Shown here: in pieces, positions 7,911-16,216 of the stretch
Numbering within the stretch: position 1 is the stretch's first letter
Layout of the letters: every line of letters starts with the position of its first letter
NCBI RefSeq assembly: GCF_025938155.1
Contig: NZ_JAPCZG010000019.1
Span: 1 to 35,908 of the forward strand
Length of the DNA: 35,908 nucleotides
Direction of reading: 5' to 3'
Source: Novosphingobium sp. KCTC 2891
GTDB lineage: Bacteria; Pseudomonadota; Alphaproteobacteria; Sphingomonadales; Sphingomonadaceae
The notes under the pieces: generated by a model
Databases searched by the model: none
What the model was told of the DNA's origin: nothing
The model's input: the letters and a program-made list of their open reading frames with translations, nothing else
Program-made: the position numbers and the translations under genes

Positions 7911-8018
7911 TCGGGAAGGCGCGGTCCGGGTCACCTCCCACCGGGCCGCGCCGACCCGCTCATTCATTGTCGACCGGTTGGGCGCTGCCTTCGCCACGCA
8001 CAAACCAGGAGAGATCCA

Positions 8019-10460
8019 ATGCTCGCTACTGCCGATGCCCCGCCTACCTCCGTCGCCCGCAATAGGCGGCGCAAGGCGTTATGGCAGCCACGCGCTGACC
8101 AGACGCGCCTTGCAGCACGGGTCGCCGAGATCCTCAGAACCTCGAGCCATGCCTATCTTGAGGCCCCCACCGGATCGGGCAAGACCCTTACTATGGCGCT
8201 TATCGGCGAGCTCCGCGCAGAGGAGACCAAGGTCTACCTTGCGCATAGCGTTGATATCGTTGACCAGACTTCCCGTCAGTTTGATGCCTTCGCTGCCGCT
8301 GGCGTGATCTCCAACCGCGCGTCATGGCGTTGCACAACGTGGCAATCCTATCGCGAAGCAGTCCGGCGAGGCCGGCTCCAGGAACTCGTGGGCACGGCTT
8401 CGCCCGATCTGGTTTTTGTCGATGAATGCCACATCGGAGGCGGCGATGGGCCGGACAGCAATGTCTCCTTTCAGGCAATCCGCGCGACAGCAAGGAAAGT
8501 CGTCTGGGTTTCGGCAACTCCCTGGGACGTCAACGAGGCGGTACTTGGAGTTCGGGAGGGTTGCTCTGCGGTCCTGCGAATGCAGGAGGCGTTCAATCTC
8601 GAACTGCTCAATGCGACGGACATTGTCCGGATCGACTGCGGTCTCAGATTGCGAGCCGCGGTCGCACAGTTGGAAAAGAGCTCGGGGGCCGCCTTTTCGT
8701 CGCTTGCGAGGCAAAGCTTCGTAGTTGAGCAGGATTGTGCCGAGCTCGCCTATGATGACCTTTCTGGTCAGGTCGAAAAGTTGCTCGACCGCTCGTTGCG
8801 TCCATCTGACGTTTCGACCATTGTGCGCCATCGCATCCGCCTTCTCGCCGACGTCTATCTGCAGCGACATATGTCCGAACGCGCGATGTTCTGGCTGCCC
8901 AATCAGACCTATGCTCGTGAATGTGCGCAATACATCGCCGACCGGCTCCCGAGCGGGGAACGCGCCGAAGCCATCATCCATGATCCCGGCAATAGCGTCG
9001 CCGAAATGGAATACGGTATTGCGGCGCGAGAGGCGTTTGCCAGGGAGGACGGCTCGGTCAGGGTTGCTTGCGTCGTATTCCGGCTCCGCGAAGGGTTCGA
9101 TTCACCGGGGCTGCGTCTGGGTTTCGATTGTTCGTGGTCGCCGCGCAATTTGCGCGCAACGGTTCAGAAGATCGGTCGGCTAACGCGCAAGGCCCCAGGC
9201 AAGCCGCGCAGTCAGTATTACTATGCGGTCGACGTTAAGACAGTCGCCGGGGCCCGAGCGAGCCAGTTATCCGAGGCCTTTCTCGGGGGGGTACAGGCCG
9301 CGCTTCGTGCGGACATACCCAGTGCGCAGTTCACAGCTGAGGCAATTATCGAGGCAGGTGCGATTGCCAACGCGATGAGCGGCAGCGTCGGCGGCGGGCC
9401 GCGCAGCTTCTGGTCGCAGGGCTCCTGGACGGGCGAAGCAATCACCCGCGCACATGTGCCGCTTTTCGAGTTCGACCAGGTTGCCGGATATGCCGAAGTC
9501 AGCCGAGCAACGCTCGATGCCGCTTTCCTCAAGCCGGACGAACAACTGGACGAGTCTGTTGTAGCCGAACTCGCGGAGCGTTTCCTGGAAGGGCTTGAGC
9601 AGGGCCAGCGCGCAGAAGACTATCCGCCTGCCGTGGTCAACGCTCTGCGGCGCTGCTGCACCAAACTGGATTCTCTCCATGATTTGATGTTTCATCGCCG
9701 TCTCAACCGGGCCACGCCTGCTCTTGCGACCAGGTGGGGCTGTGTTCTGTCGGATGTTGTACTCGACCGGATGGACCGGGACGATGCCATTGTCGCAGCG
9801 ATCGAGGCAGGCAAACCGCGTCCGTCGCAAAGGACCTTTGAAGGGCAGCAGTTTTCTCGCGCTTTGATTGCAACTGGCCCCTACTTTCGGCCTGATCTCG
9901 CGGCACGCTTGGCCGTCTTGGGACAATATGAGCCGCAGCAGGACAGGCGCATGCGGCTGAAGCATGAAACCGACTTGAACATCGAGCGGATAGTCGGACT
10001 AATCGAACGCGGCGAAGAGCCACCTGCGCAAGGCACGGCCGACCGAAATCGGCTGAGTGGCTGGCTCTCGCCTTTTGGTTCAAAGACCCGTCCCGATGTG
10101 CGGGAGCGGATCGAGCGGGTCCGTCCCGACCTGATTCCGAAGGGGATTTCCTATGTCGAACGGGACGCCTCGCGCCGACAACGGCAGCTAGAGATGATTG
10201 CATGGGTGACACAACACAAGGCCCTTCCCCCTGCAAGCAGCGGCCTCGGCAAAATTTTGAAGGCCTGGGTCCAGAGGAATCCCTCATTCCTTGCCGCATT
10301 TCTGAAGGAACTAAAAAATGCTGCGCGCCCGGGAAAGATCGACGTCAAACTCAAGCCTCGGACAAACCGAAAGCGCAAGGCTAGGAAGCCCTTGGCCAGG
10401 AGCGGGACACGCTCGGCAATATCGCCTGTCGCCCAGCATTCGGCCGCGATGCCGCGATGA
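8019..10460 (+). CDS. SF2 DEAD/DEAH-family helicase with repeated C-terminal domain (813 aa)
   Basis: The first 420 residues are a superfamily 2 ATPase of the ResIII kind: motif I APTGSGKT (49-56), motif II DECH (135-138), motif III SAT (about 165-167), motif V REGFDSPG (about 355-362) and motif VI QKIGRLTRK (383-391). The last third contains three degenerate repeats of about 45-55 residues (near 586-640, 652-708 and 719-767), each a helix, a short Pro-containing turn, then a Leu/Trp-rich helix. These recall helicase-associated DNA-binding modules. The tail is very basic. AGGAGAG precedes the ATG by 5 bases. The sequence looks less GC-rich than the tra genes, so it may be acquired cargo. Substrate and role, whether defence, repair or transfer help, are unknown. 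Confidence 0.85.
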   Translation: MLATADAPPTSVARNRRRKALWQPRADQTRLAARVAEILRTSSHAYLEAPTGSGKTLTMALIGELRAEETKVYLAHSVDIVDQTSRQFDAFAAAGVISNRASWRCTTWQSYREAVRRGRLQELVGTASPDLVFVDECHIGGGDGPDSNVSFQAIRATARKVVWVSATPWDVNEAVLGVREGCSAVLRMQEAFNLELLNATDIVRIDCGLRLRAAVAQLEKSSGAAFSSLARQSFVVEQDCAELAYDDLSGQVEKLLDRSLRPSDVSTIVRHRIRLLADVYLQRHMSERAMFWLPNQTYARECAQYIADRLPSGERAEAIIHDPGNSVAEMEYGIAAREAFAREDGSVRVACVVFRLREGFDSPGLRLGFDCSWSPRNLRATVQKIGRLTRKAPGKPRSQYYYAVDVKTVAGARASQLSEAFLGGVQAALRADIPSAQFTAEAIIEAGAIANAMSGSVGGGPRSFWSQGSWTGEAITRAHVPLFEFDQVAGYAEVSRATLDAAFLKPDEQLDESVVAELAERFLEGLEQGQRAEDYPPAVVNALRRCCTKLDSLHDLMFHRRLNRATPALATRWGCVLSDVVLDRMDRDDAIVAAIEAGKPRPSQRTFEGQQFSRALIATGPYFRPDLAARLAVLGQYEPQQDRRMRLKHETDLNIERIVGLIERGEEPPAQGTADRNRLSGWLSPFGSKTRPDVRERIERVRPDLIPKGISYVERDASRRQRQLEMIAWVTQHKALPPASSGLGKILKAWVQRNPSFLAAFLKELKNAARPGKIDVKLKPRTNRKRKARKPLARSGTRSAISPVAQHSAAMPR

Positions 10461-10565
10461 CGCACATGCAACGCTGGAATTTGTCCGGCCGTTTGCTATG
10501 GACACCGACGTGTCCGCACAAGTGCTCCGGCACGCAATCTACCCAATTCGAACCCGATCCAGCAC

Positions 10566-10781
10566 ATGAACCTCCCTGCCCGCCGCACGGCCAACACCAT
10601 AACCGGAACGATCGAGGCGGGACCGCGCGGACCGATCCTGCGCGATGCCGACGGCCTTGCCTGGCGGCTGCATTTTGGCGAGGAATCGGTGCCAGAAGGA
10701 CTGGAGGGACAGGTCAGCGTGCGCGGCAAGATCGTACAGCCCGACCGGATCGACGTCGAGTTCTGCGCCGCGATTGATTGA
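10566..10781 (+). CDS. small protein resembling DUF5818 (71 aa)
   Basis: The sequence alternates short strands and turns (TITGTIEAG, WRLHFG, GQVSVRGKI, DRIDVEF), a small beta-barrel or OB-like pattern. The order 'residue-wise property, WRL, G..V.VRG, D.IDV' resembles DUF5818 proteins of sphingomonads as I remember them. No clear ribosome site precedes the ATG, so the start is uncertain. An overlapping frame starting at 10457 (ATGA with the helicase stop) is Arg/His-rich and less protein-like. Function is unknown. Confidence 0.5.
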   Translation: MNLPARRTANTITGTIEAGPRGPILRDADGLAWRLHFGEESVPEGLEGQVSVRGKIVQPDRIDVEFCAAID

Positions 10782-11020
10782 ATTCTCGGCTCGGCGCGCA
10801 CGTGCAAACTGTACTCTACAGGTATCCATCGTCATGACGGGCCGGGAGCGGAATTAGCAGCCGATGTGATCTCGAGTAGTCGAAGCGCTGCGTGATAAGG
10901 GTGCCTACCTAAATTGCACCATTTCAGAGACATTATTCGGCAAATTTAACTTGGCGCAATATTGACAGATTCCCAAGTTTCAACAATCGTTTGCTTGGAT
11001 TTTGGCTCGGGGGCGGCTTG
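10782..11020. other. AT-richer intergenic stretch
   Basis: There is no gene here. The part from about 10905 to 10995 is clearly richer in A and T than the surroundings. It contains TTGACA (10962-10967), but the hexamer 17 bp downstream (AATCGT) is a poor -10 element. CAATATTG (10957-10964) is an 8-bp palindrome. This is probably a control region for the small downstream gene; nothing firmer can be said. Confidence 0.35.
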
Positions 11021-11212
11021 ATGCGAATGCAGCGACTGCTGATCGATCGAAGCACGCTTGACCTGATCACCTCAGATGCCCGGGACTTCCTCAATGTGCT
11101 GAACGCCGCCGGGCTATTGAAGGCATCGGCCCTGATGCAGGGCGTCCTCGAACAGCTCGCGTCGGACAGAAATCGCCTGCCCGAAGACAGTGACAAGACA
11201 GGTACAAACTAG
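11021..11212 (+). CDS. small hypothetical protein (63 aa)
   Basis: ATG at 11021 is preferred, with a weak GGGGG about 6 bases upstream; a TTG at 10991 would add 10 residues. The product is largely helical (LIDRSTLDLITSDARDFLNVLNAAGLL) with a polar C-terminus, and lacks membrane segments or known motifs. It ends 2 bases from the stop of the convergent regulator at 11215. A regulator-sized helical protein is plausible, but nothing identifies it. Confidence 0.45.
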   Translation: MRMQRLLIDRSTLDLITSDARDFLNVLNAAGLLKASALMQGVLEQLASDRNRLPEDSDKTGTN

Positions 11213-11214
11213 GG

Positions 11215-12015
11215 CTATCTGAGGTTGGCGGCCGGAACTCCGAACGGGATCGTCCGGCCATCGGCGCCCGGCTCACGTGTGCCCTGACCAAAGAGCCTGC
11301 CCTCGAACTCGAAGGTCGGCGCGAACCGGACAATCGTCGCCGCCTCGCCCGCTTCGCGCCCGGCCAGGTCTTCAATCGCCGCCAACACCGCCTCGCGCGA
11401 CGAGTAGATGTCCTCGCGCATCAGCAGCCGCGCCATCGAGCCCGATCGCTCGGCGATGGCGGACGCGATCTTCTGGTGCATGCGGAACGACTGTTCGGCA
11501 TCTTCGGCGCGCTGTGACCAGACGATCCGGCGGTGAAGCGCATTGGGAAGCACCATGCGCGCCATCTCCGGCATTTGCGGGATGCGCGACATGCGCATGA
11601 TCTCGACGTGGAACCTGAGGTTCTCGATGACCACGCGCTCGAGTGAATCCGGACCCTCGGGCGTCGCTTCCCGGGCTTCGGCGGCGAGCGCGGCAAGCAG
11701 AGAGATCTCGGCATCGCTGGCCCGCTCAGCCGCGCGAAACGCAGCGAGGCCTTCGAAATTGGCGCGCATCTCGAACAGGTCCTCGACCTCTTCGCGGCCC
11801 CAGGTGCGCACGGTAAATTCGCTCCGGCCCTGGCGGGTCAGGTAGCCTTCGTGAGCTAGAGCACTCAGCACTTCGGCGACCCCGGCCGGGCGGCAATCGT
11901 AGACTTCGCCAACCTCGGCCTTGCTGATCGACTGCCCCGGAAGGTAGCGCGCAGACAGCACCCCGAACCTCAATTCGAGGAACATGAGTTCAGAAAGGGA
12001 CTGTGCTCTGGTCAA
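11215..12015 (-). CDS. GntR-type regulator with FCD domain
   Basis: Residues about 1-70 from the chosen start form a winged helix like the GntR group (ELRFGVLSARYLPGQSIS, then SKAEVGEVY and GVAEVLSALAHEGYL). The rest is the all-helical FCD ligand-binding domain (LFEMRANFEGLAAFRAAERA, RFHVEIMRMS, HQKIASAIAERS). I prefer the TTG start at 12015 because GGGAGG lies just ahead of it and because the palindrome at 12031-12048 then falls upstream rather than in the gene. A GTG at 12072 would give 285 aa. FCD regulators bind small organic acids or similar ligands. This one is divergent from a second FCD-like gene. The length (266 aa) is slightly above the typical 220-250. Confidence 0.8.
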   Translation of the reverse strand: MTRAQSLSELMFLELRFGVLSARYLPGQSISKAEVGEVYDCRPAGVAEVLSALAHEGYLTRQGRSEFTVRTWGREEVEDLFEMRANFEGLAAFRAAERASDAEISLLAALAAEAREATPEGPDSLERVVIENLRFHVEIMRMSRIPQMPEMARMVLPNALHRRIVWSQRAEDAEQSFRMHQKIASAIAERSGSMARLLMREDIYSSREAVLAAIEDLAGREAGEAATIVRFAPTFEFEGRLFGQGTREPGADGRTIPFGVPAANLR

Positions 12016-12030
12016 TCGACCTCCCTCATG

Positions 12031-12048
12031 GGTGAGTTCTGGCTCACC
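12031..12048. promoter_or_regulatory. palindromic operator candidate between divergent regulators
   Basis: GGTGAG (12031-12036) and CTCACC (12043-12048) form a perfect inverted repeat with a 6-base centre. It lies 16 bases upstream of the TTG start at 12015 and about 100 bases from the divergent gene. The spacing suits a dimeric winged-helix regulator, so autoregulation is likely. It does not match the classic GntR half-site TNGT/ACNA. Confidence 0.5.
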
Positions 12049-12148
12049 GCATTGTTTCGTACTTCCTAGCACAACATCGTTTTGATTTCCGAATCCGGGA
12101 GCTTCGCATTATCCCCATTTGGTCGTCGTTCGGGTTTTTGGGGCAGCA

Positions 12149-12835
12149 GTGGCCAAAGCAAAATTGCCAGTCATGACAACGATTGCCTGCCCGGCGCAGA
12201 TGATCTTTGCCGTGCTGCGCGAGCCCCGCAAGCGGCGGCGCTATGACAGCGCGGTCGATATTCCCGGCCTTCAGGGTCGCGATCCCGCCGAGGCAGAGCG
12301 CCTGGCACTTGAACTCACCGATCTTGGCCTCATTGCGCGTGACCATGGCCGCTACACCATCATCGACTGGAGCGTTGACCGGATCTCCGAGCACCTGGCT
12401 CTGGCCGGTGCGATCCAGGCCTTGGCGGCAGCCGAGGTAGCCGCTTGTCACGGAAAGACGGATTTCAGCCATCTCGAGGCGCTGAATTCGGCGCTCAAGG
12501 CCTATGACGACATGGATGCGGCAAACCTGCTCCAAGGGGCCTACATCGATTATCAGTGGCACCTCGAACTCGTCCGTCTGAGCGGTAATCGGGCGGCGCT
12601 TGCGGCTTATGGCAAGGCGGTTCCGCCGGCGGTGTGGATTGCAGGCGCCAACTACTTCCAGCTCGACGAAGCGCGCAGTTCCTTGGTCGAGCACGACCGT
12701 CTGGTCGCCTACATGAAGGCGGGCGATACCCTGCGCGCGCGTGATGCGGTCTCGTTCCATGTCGAGGAAGCCGCCACGCAGATCCGTCGCGCCGGCACGG
12801 CAAGGATTGAGAGCTATCCGAGCAAAGGGACCTGA
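12149..12835 (+). CDS. second FCD-like regulator (about 228 aa)
   Basis: The C-terminal two thirds follow the FCD helical pattern (ISEHLALAGAIQALAAAEVA, WHLELVRLSGN, SLVEHDRLVAYMKAGDTLRARDAVSFHVEEA). The final stretch is the usual EH..L...I..GD...A.....H signature, here with Val in place of the first helix Ile. The N-terminal 60 residues could be a shortened winged helix, but the recognition helix is not obvious (around PAEAERLALELTDLGLI). The start is uncertain: GTG 12149 is used, with TTG 12119 and ATG 12173 as alternatives. It is divergent from the other regulator, and the two may form a pair controlling transfer or a linked metabolic trait. Confidence 0.7.
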   Translation: MAKAKLPVMTTIACPAQMIFAVLREPRKRRRYDSAVDIPGLQGRDPAEAERLALELTDLGLIARDHGRYTIIDWSVDRISEHLALAGAIQALAAAEVAACHGKTDFSHLEALNSALKAYDDMDAANLLQGAYIDYQWHLELVRLSGNRAALAAYGKAVPPAVWIAGANYFQLDEARSSLVEHDRLVAYMKAGDTLRARDAVSFHVEEAATQIRRAGTARIESYPSKGT

Positions 12836-12963
12836 CCTCCAGCGCCGCAGCGCTGCGAGGAAAGGGGGTTCTAGGCTTGTGCGGAGGGCTCGACCTGTTG
12901 CTGGCACATGATTGAAAATCCAGTCTGTTTGGGGTAATCATGGCCAGGGCGAGGAGACCCTCG

Positions 12964-13161
12964 ATGGACCATGATCGCTACGGACTGGATGGAATGCCAA
13001 TCTCTTGTCGCGGGGCCGACTGCGACCCTGTGACAGGCATTGCTTTTCCCAAGACTCCAACGTCTGAGAATGGCGGCATTCCGCATCTCAGAGTTATCTT
13101 GGCTTTGATGATGATCGCGTTTGTCGGCTTCTTCGCATGGCAGACCCATATGCTTGGCTAA
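12964..13161 (+). CDS. small single-pass membrane protein (65 aa)
   Basis: ATG at 12964 has GAGGAG (12951-12956) at a 7-base spacing and is preferred over the ATG at 12940. The N-terminal half is polar with two cysteines. The C-terminal half has one hydrophobic helix (about residues 42-60, LRVILALMMIAFVGFFAW), so the N-terminus probably faces the cytoplasm with a very short periplasmic end. It ends 4 bases from the convergent end of traG. The family is unknown. CAGCGC-CGCA-GCGCTG (12840-12855), upstream, is a small hairpin without a T tract. Confidence 0.55.
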   Translation: MDHDRYGLDGMPISCRGADCDPVTGIAFPKTPTSENGGIPHLRVILALMMIAFVGFFAWQTHMLG

Positions 13162-13165
13162 GCGA

Positions 13166-16100
13166 TCAAGTCCGCCTCCGAGCGACATGCAGGTGGTCGC
13201 GCTCGGGCTTGTCCGGGAAGCGTTCGAACTGAACAGCATATCCGTCGCCAAGCCGTGACCGGACCTGTGATGCCAAGCGTTCGCCCTGCTCGTCGGAGAT
13301 GTTGTTGCCTCTAAAATCCAGGGCGCGGTCGTCATAATGTGCCGACCCGGCCATGTGCTGGGTGCTGTCATTTCCCGAGGTCACCACCGGGGTTGGCAGA
13401 CCGAGCGAGCGGGCTTCCTCAGCCACCGCCCCCATCGCGGCAACCAGGTCCCCATCCATATGCCCAAGCCTTGCCCCCGGCTTGACCTTGATGCCAAGGT
13501 CGCGCGCTAGCGCGGCGCCATCGACCGGACCATTGGGCACCGCAAGCAGTGTGCCGCCTTCGAGCGGCGAAGGCACCAGCCCCTCTGCGCGGGGGGATGG
13601 AAGCGAAGGGGTTTGCGGCATGCCGAGATCGGTATTGGTCCCCAGCGATCCATTGCCTGCGATCCCGGCGATGTCGCTGAGCTCGTCGATCCGGTGAGCG
13701 CGCAAGTCGCCCATCAGGTCGTCCATGATATATGTGATGGCCTGGTCGCGCCGCGTCACATCCCGATAGTCGAGCCGCGGATTGGAAAGATCGGGCAAGT
13801 GCCACTCGGGGTGTTCGCGCTGCAGGGCCTCATAGCGGTCCTGGATCAGGTTCGACATATCGCTCGAAATCTGGAAGCCGTGGCTTTCGGCGTAGCTCGC
13901 TTCGGACATCATTCGGCTGCCTATCTCGCGATAGCGAGCAGCAGCGGCGCGCCGTTCCTCGGCCTCAGCGACACGCCAATCACTTCCATCGGTGGTGGTG
14001 TGCGAGCGGCTATGGTCAGTGTAGTCCGAGCTCTGGCTGTAGGTGCCCGAAGACTGGATATCGCCGCTCGACCCGCTGACCACCATGCGATCGCTCGTCT
14101 CGTCGGATTTGTCGGTGCCGCGCGTGGTCTGGTTCGTTGCTGAACGCTCGGTGCCGGCACGAGCATCGTCGCCCACCTCTTTCCGACCGAAAATGGAGCC
14201 CTGCAGCGTTGCTGAGGCGCCACTTCCCGCAATGTCTTTGCCAGGCGTTCCCAGCGTTCCAGATCCAGTAAGGCTCGCGGACGAGCCAAAAGTGCGGCTC
14301 GCAAAATCACCGGACGAACGTGAATTGCCCTCGCGCAGGATAAGATCATTGTTCGTGACATCACGGGTCGAGCTGCCCTTGGCCTGTTCGACGACGACGT
14401 TGCCGCCGACATTGTGAGTGTCCGATGCGCGCGATCCGCTTTCGCGCCGGGCTCCTGTCACGTCGCTGGTCGCGGTGACCGCGCTGCCGAACTGGCCCTT
14501 CGAGCTGGTCCAGCTGCTCGAGGTGCCGTTCTCGATCTTGTCGGCCTCGTTGAGATACCATTGGCCCTGGGATCTGAGGTCCGTCGCATAGCCCCGCGTC
14601 ATGGTGGGCTTGAAGGGCAACTGGGACATCGCCGCATTGGTGTCGATCACCGAATGGCCCGAGCCATATTCGTTGAACATGCGCCCGTCCGCTTCGCGGA
14701 AGCCCGAGTGGCCCGCGCCTGCCAGGAGGTTGGGGGCCTGATTCCACTGCGACATCTGCCGATTGTCCGCGTTGAGATTGCCATAGCTGACATCGCCATA
14801 GGCATAGTTGCCGGTGGTCCGCTCGATCGCCGCGGCATCCGAGCCAGCCTGGACCGGGGCGAGCATCGAGCCAAGGTTGTTGGCGACCGACATGGTGCCG
14901 CGCATGACCATCAGCGCGAGCATCGGCACGGAGAGCATCAGGAACCCCGCCATCGTGGCGATGTCCTGATTAACCGCATCGATTCCCGCCCAGTTGGCGA
15001 GGTTCACGCTGCCTGCTGAAACCGCTGCGGTCTGGGAGGCCAGGCGGTCCATGATGAACGAGTGGATGAGAACGTAGATCGGTCCCCAGGCCGAGAGGTA
15101 GAAGAAGCCCGAGAAGTAGCCCTTCAGGGTCGCGATGCCGGTGCGCGGGAACAACAGCAGCGGGAAGACGATCGGGAACAGAGCGTAAAAGACCACGGTC
15201 AGGACCACGCCAAGCACCGGAATCCAGATGAGCCCCTGCTCGGCTGCCGTCGTCATCGCGTTGCGGGTCTGGGTGTCCGCGCGCTGGAGCGCGAAGGAAT
15301 CGGCATCGGCATTGCCGAAGTCGAGCTGGGCGGCCTCGAAAGCGTCGACCATGCTCTTCTGCTTGAAGAACTGGTTACGCGTCATCGCGGTGCCGGTGAG
15401 CAATTGCGAGACCACCGGCACGTCGGCGGCGAGCTTTGCCCCTGCCGCGGCCTCGGTGAGCTTGGGGTACATCGTATGCGCAAATGGCAGCGCATAGGCG
15501 TTGATCTGGTTGTCCCACTGGTTGTTGATCAGCGTCCAGGCCTGCGCACAGGTCTTGCCCTCGATATCGACCGTGCCGGTGCCGGTATCGGTCAGGTACT
15601 TCATGCCGCGGTTGGTTGCGGCATTGACCCCGAGTTCGGCCCAGAGGTCGGGCGCTTCGCTCAGCAGCTTGAGGCTCTTGGTGCCAAGCAGGATGTCGTA
15701 ATAGGCGCACTGCTTGAGGTAGCCGTCGAGGTTGGCCTTGAACACGGGATCACGGATCTCGAACCCGCGCGCCTTGTCCCACATCCGCGCGCCGTAAACG
15801 AAGCCGCCGGTCGAGTAATTGAGCGCAGCAGGCATGACGAAGACTGTCTCGGCCGTGCGGGTCAGGTAGTCGCTGATCTGGCTGGTGAACGAGGCCATGG
15901 CTGCGAGCCCGATCGGCACGTTGGCGACCGTGGCGGGCGCAAGCCCGGGATTGACACGGTCGGTGACCTTCACCGTCACCGTCGGGACCATCAACACGGT
16001 GTAGATCAGCGTCGACTGGATGAACCAGCGAAACCACGCGCGCCAGTCGAGGTCCATCGCGGTAATGAGGAGCGCGTAGATCAGCCCCATCACCATGACG

Positions 16101-16204
16101 ACGCGGATCAGCGACTTGAACCCGCCCGAGCCGGTCCAGGCGGCGATCGCGTTGAAGGTGTTGACGAGGTAGTCGCCGCCCCCGACCGTGAAGACCTCGA
16201 GCAT
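13166..16204 (-). CDS. traG: mating-pair stabilisation/pilus assembly protein TraG with C-terminal M15-like domain
   Basis: The N-terminal half is the TraG_N membrane domain: segments near 31-50, 57-76, 325-352, 362-385 and 414-435. A long Ser/Gly/Thr-rich region (about 550-760) and a helical part follow. In F, TraG acts in pilus assembly and mating-pair stabilisation. At 1012 aa it is slightly longer than F TraG (938). The last 60 residues carry a zinc peptidase M15-like signature: SAHYDDRALD (His956, Asp963) and ERDHLH (Glu1001, His1004, His1006), which would provide metal ligands and the catalytic Glu; the usual Gly of SxHxxGxAxD is Asp here. This suggests peptidoglycan endopeptidase activity. 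It is the last gene of the operon and lies 12 bases from traH. Confidence 0.93.
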   Translation of the reverse strand: MLEVFTVGGGDYLVNTFNAIAAWTGSGGFKSLIRVVMVMGLIYALLITAMDLDWRAWFRWFIQSTLIYTVLMVPTVTVKVTDRVNPGLAPATVANVPIGLAAMASFTSQISDYLTRTAETVFVMPAALNYSTGGFVYGARMWDKARGFEIRDPVFKANLDGYLKQCAYYDILLGTKSLKLLSEAPDLWAELGVNAATNRGMKYLTDTGTGTVDIEGKTCAQAWTLINNQWDNQINAYALPFAHTMYPKLTEAAAGAKLAADVPVVSQLLTGTAMTRNQFFKQKSMVDAFEAAQLDFGNADADSFALQRADTQTRNAMTTAAEQGLIWIPVLGVVLTVVFYALFPIVFPLLLFPRTGIATLKGYFSGFFYLSAWGPIYVLIHSFIMDRLASQTAAVSAGSVNLANWAGIDAVNQDIATMAGFLMLSVPMLALMVMRGTMSVANNLGSMLAPVQAGSDAAAIERTTGNYAYGDVSYGNLNADNRQMSQWNQAPNLLAGAGHSGFREADGRMFNEYGSGHSVIDTNAAMSQLPFKPTMTRGYATDLRSQGQWYLNEADKIENGTSSSWTSSKGQFGSAVTATSDVTGARRESGSRASDTHNVGGNVVVEQAKGSSTRDVTNNDLILREGNSRSSGDFASRTFGSSASLTGSGTLGTPGKDIAGSGASATLQGSIFGRKEVGDDARAGTERSATNQTTRGTDKSDETSDRMVVSGSSGDIQSSGTYSQSSDYTDHSRSHTTTDGSDWRVAEAEERRAAAARYREIGSRMMSEASYAESHGFQISSDMSNLIQDRYEALQREHPEWHLPDLSNPRLDYRDVTRRDQAITYIMDDLMGDLRAHRIDELSDIAGIAGNGSLGTNTDLGMPQTPSLPSPRAEGLVPSPLEGGTLLAVPNGPVDGAALARDLGIKVKPGARLGHMDGDLVAAMGAVAEEARSLGLPTPVVTSGNDSTQHMAGSAHYDDRALDFRGNNISDEQGERLASQVRSRLGDGYAVQFERFPDKPERDHLHVARRRT

Positions 16205-16216
16205 CTCCGCCGCCCC

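Noticed and set aside
10457..10777. 106-codon frame overlapping the helicase stop as ATGA
   Set aside because: Though the overlap looks like coupling, the product is Arg/His/Pro-rich and most of it is out of frame with the more protein-like 10566-10781 gene.
10933..11196. 87-codon minus-strand frame
   Set aside because: Ser/Arg-rich, antisense to the 11021-11212 gene and without a ribosome site.
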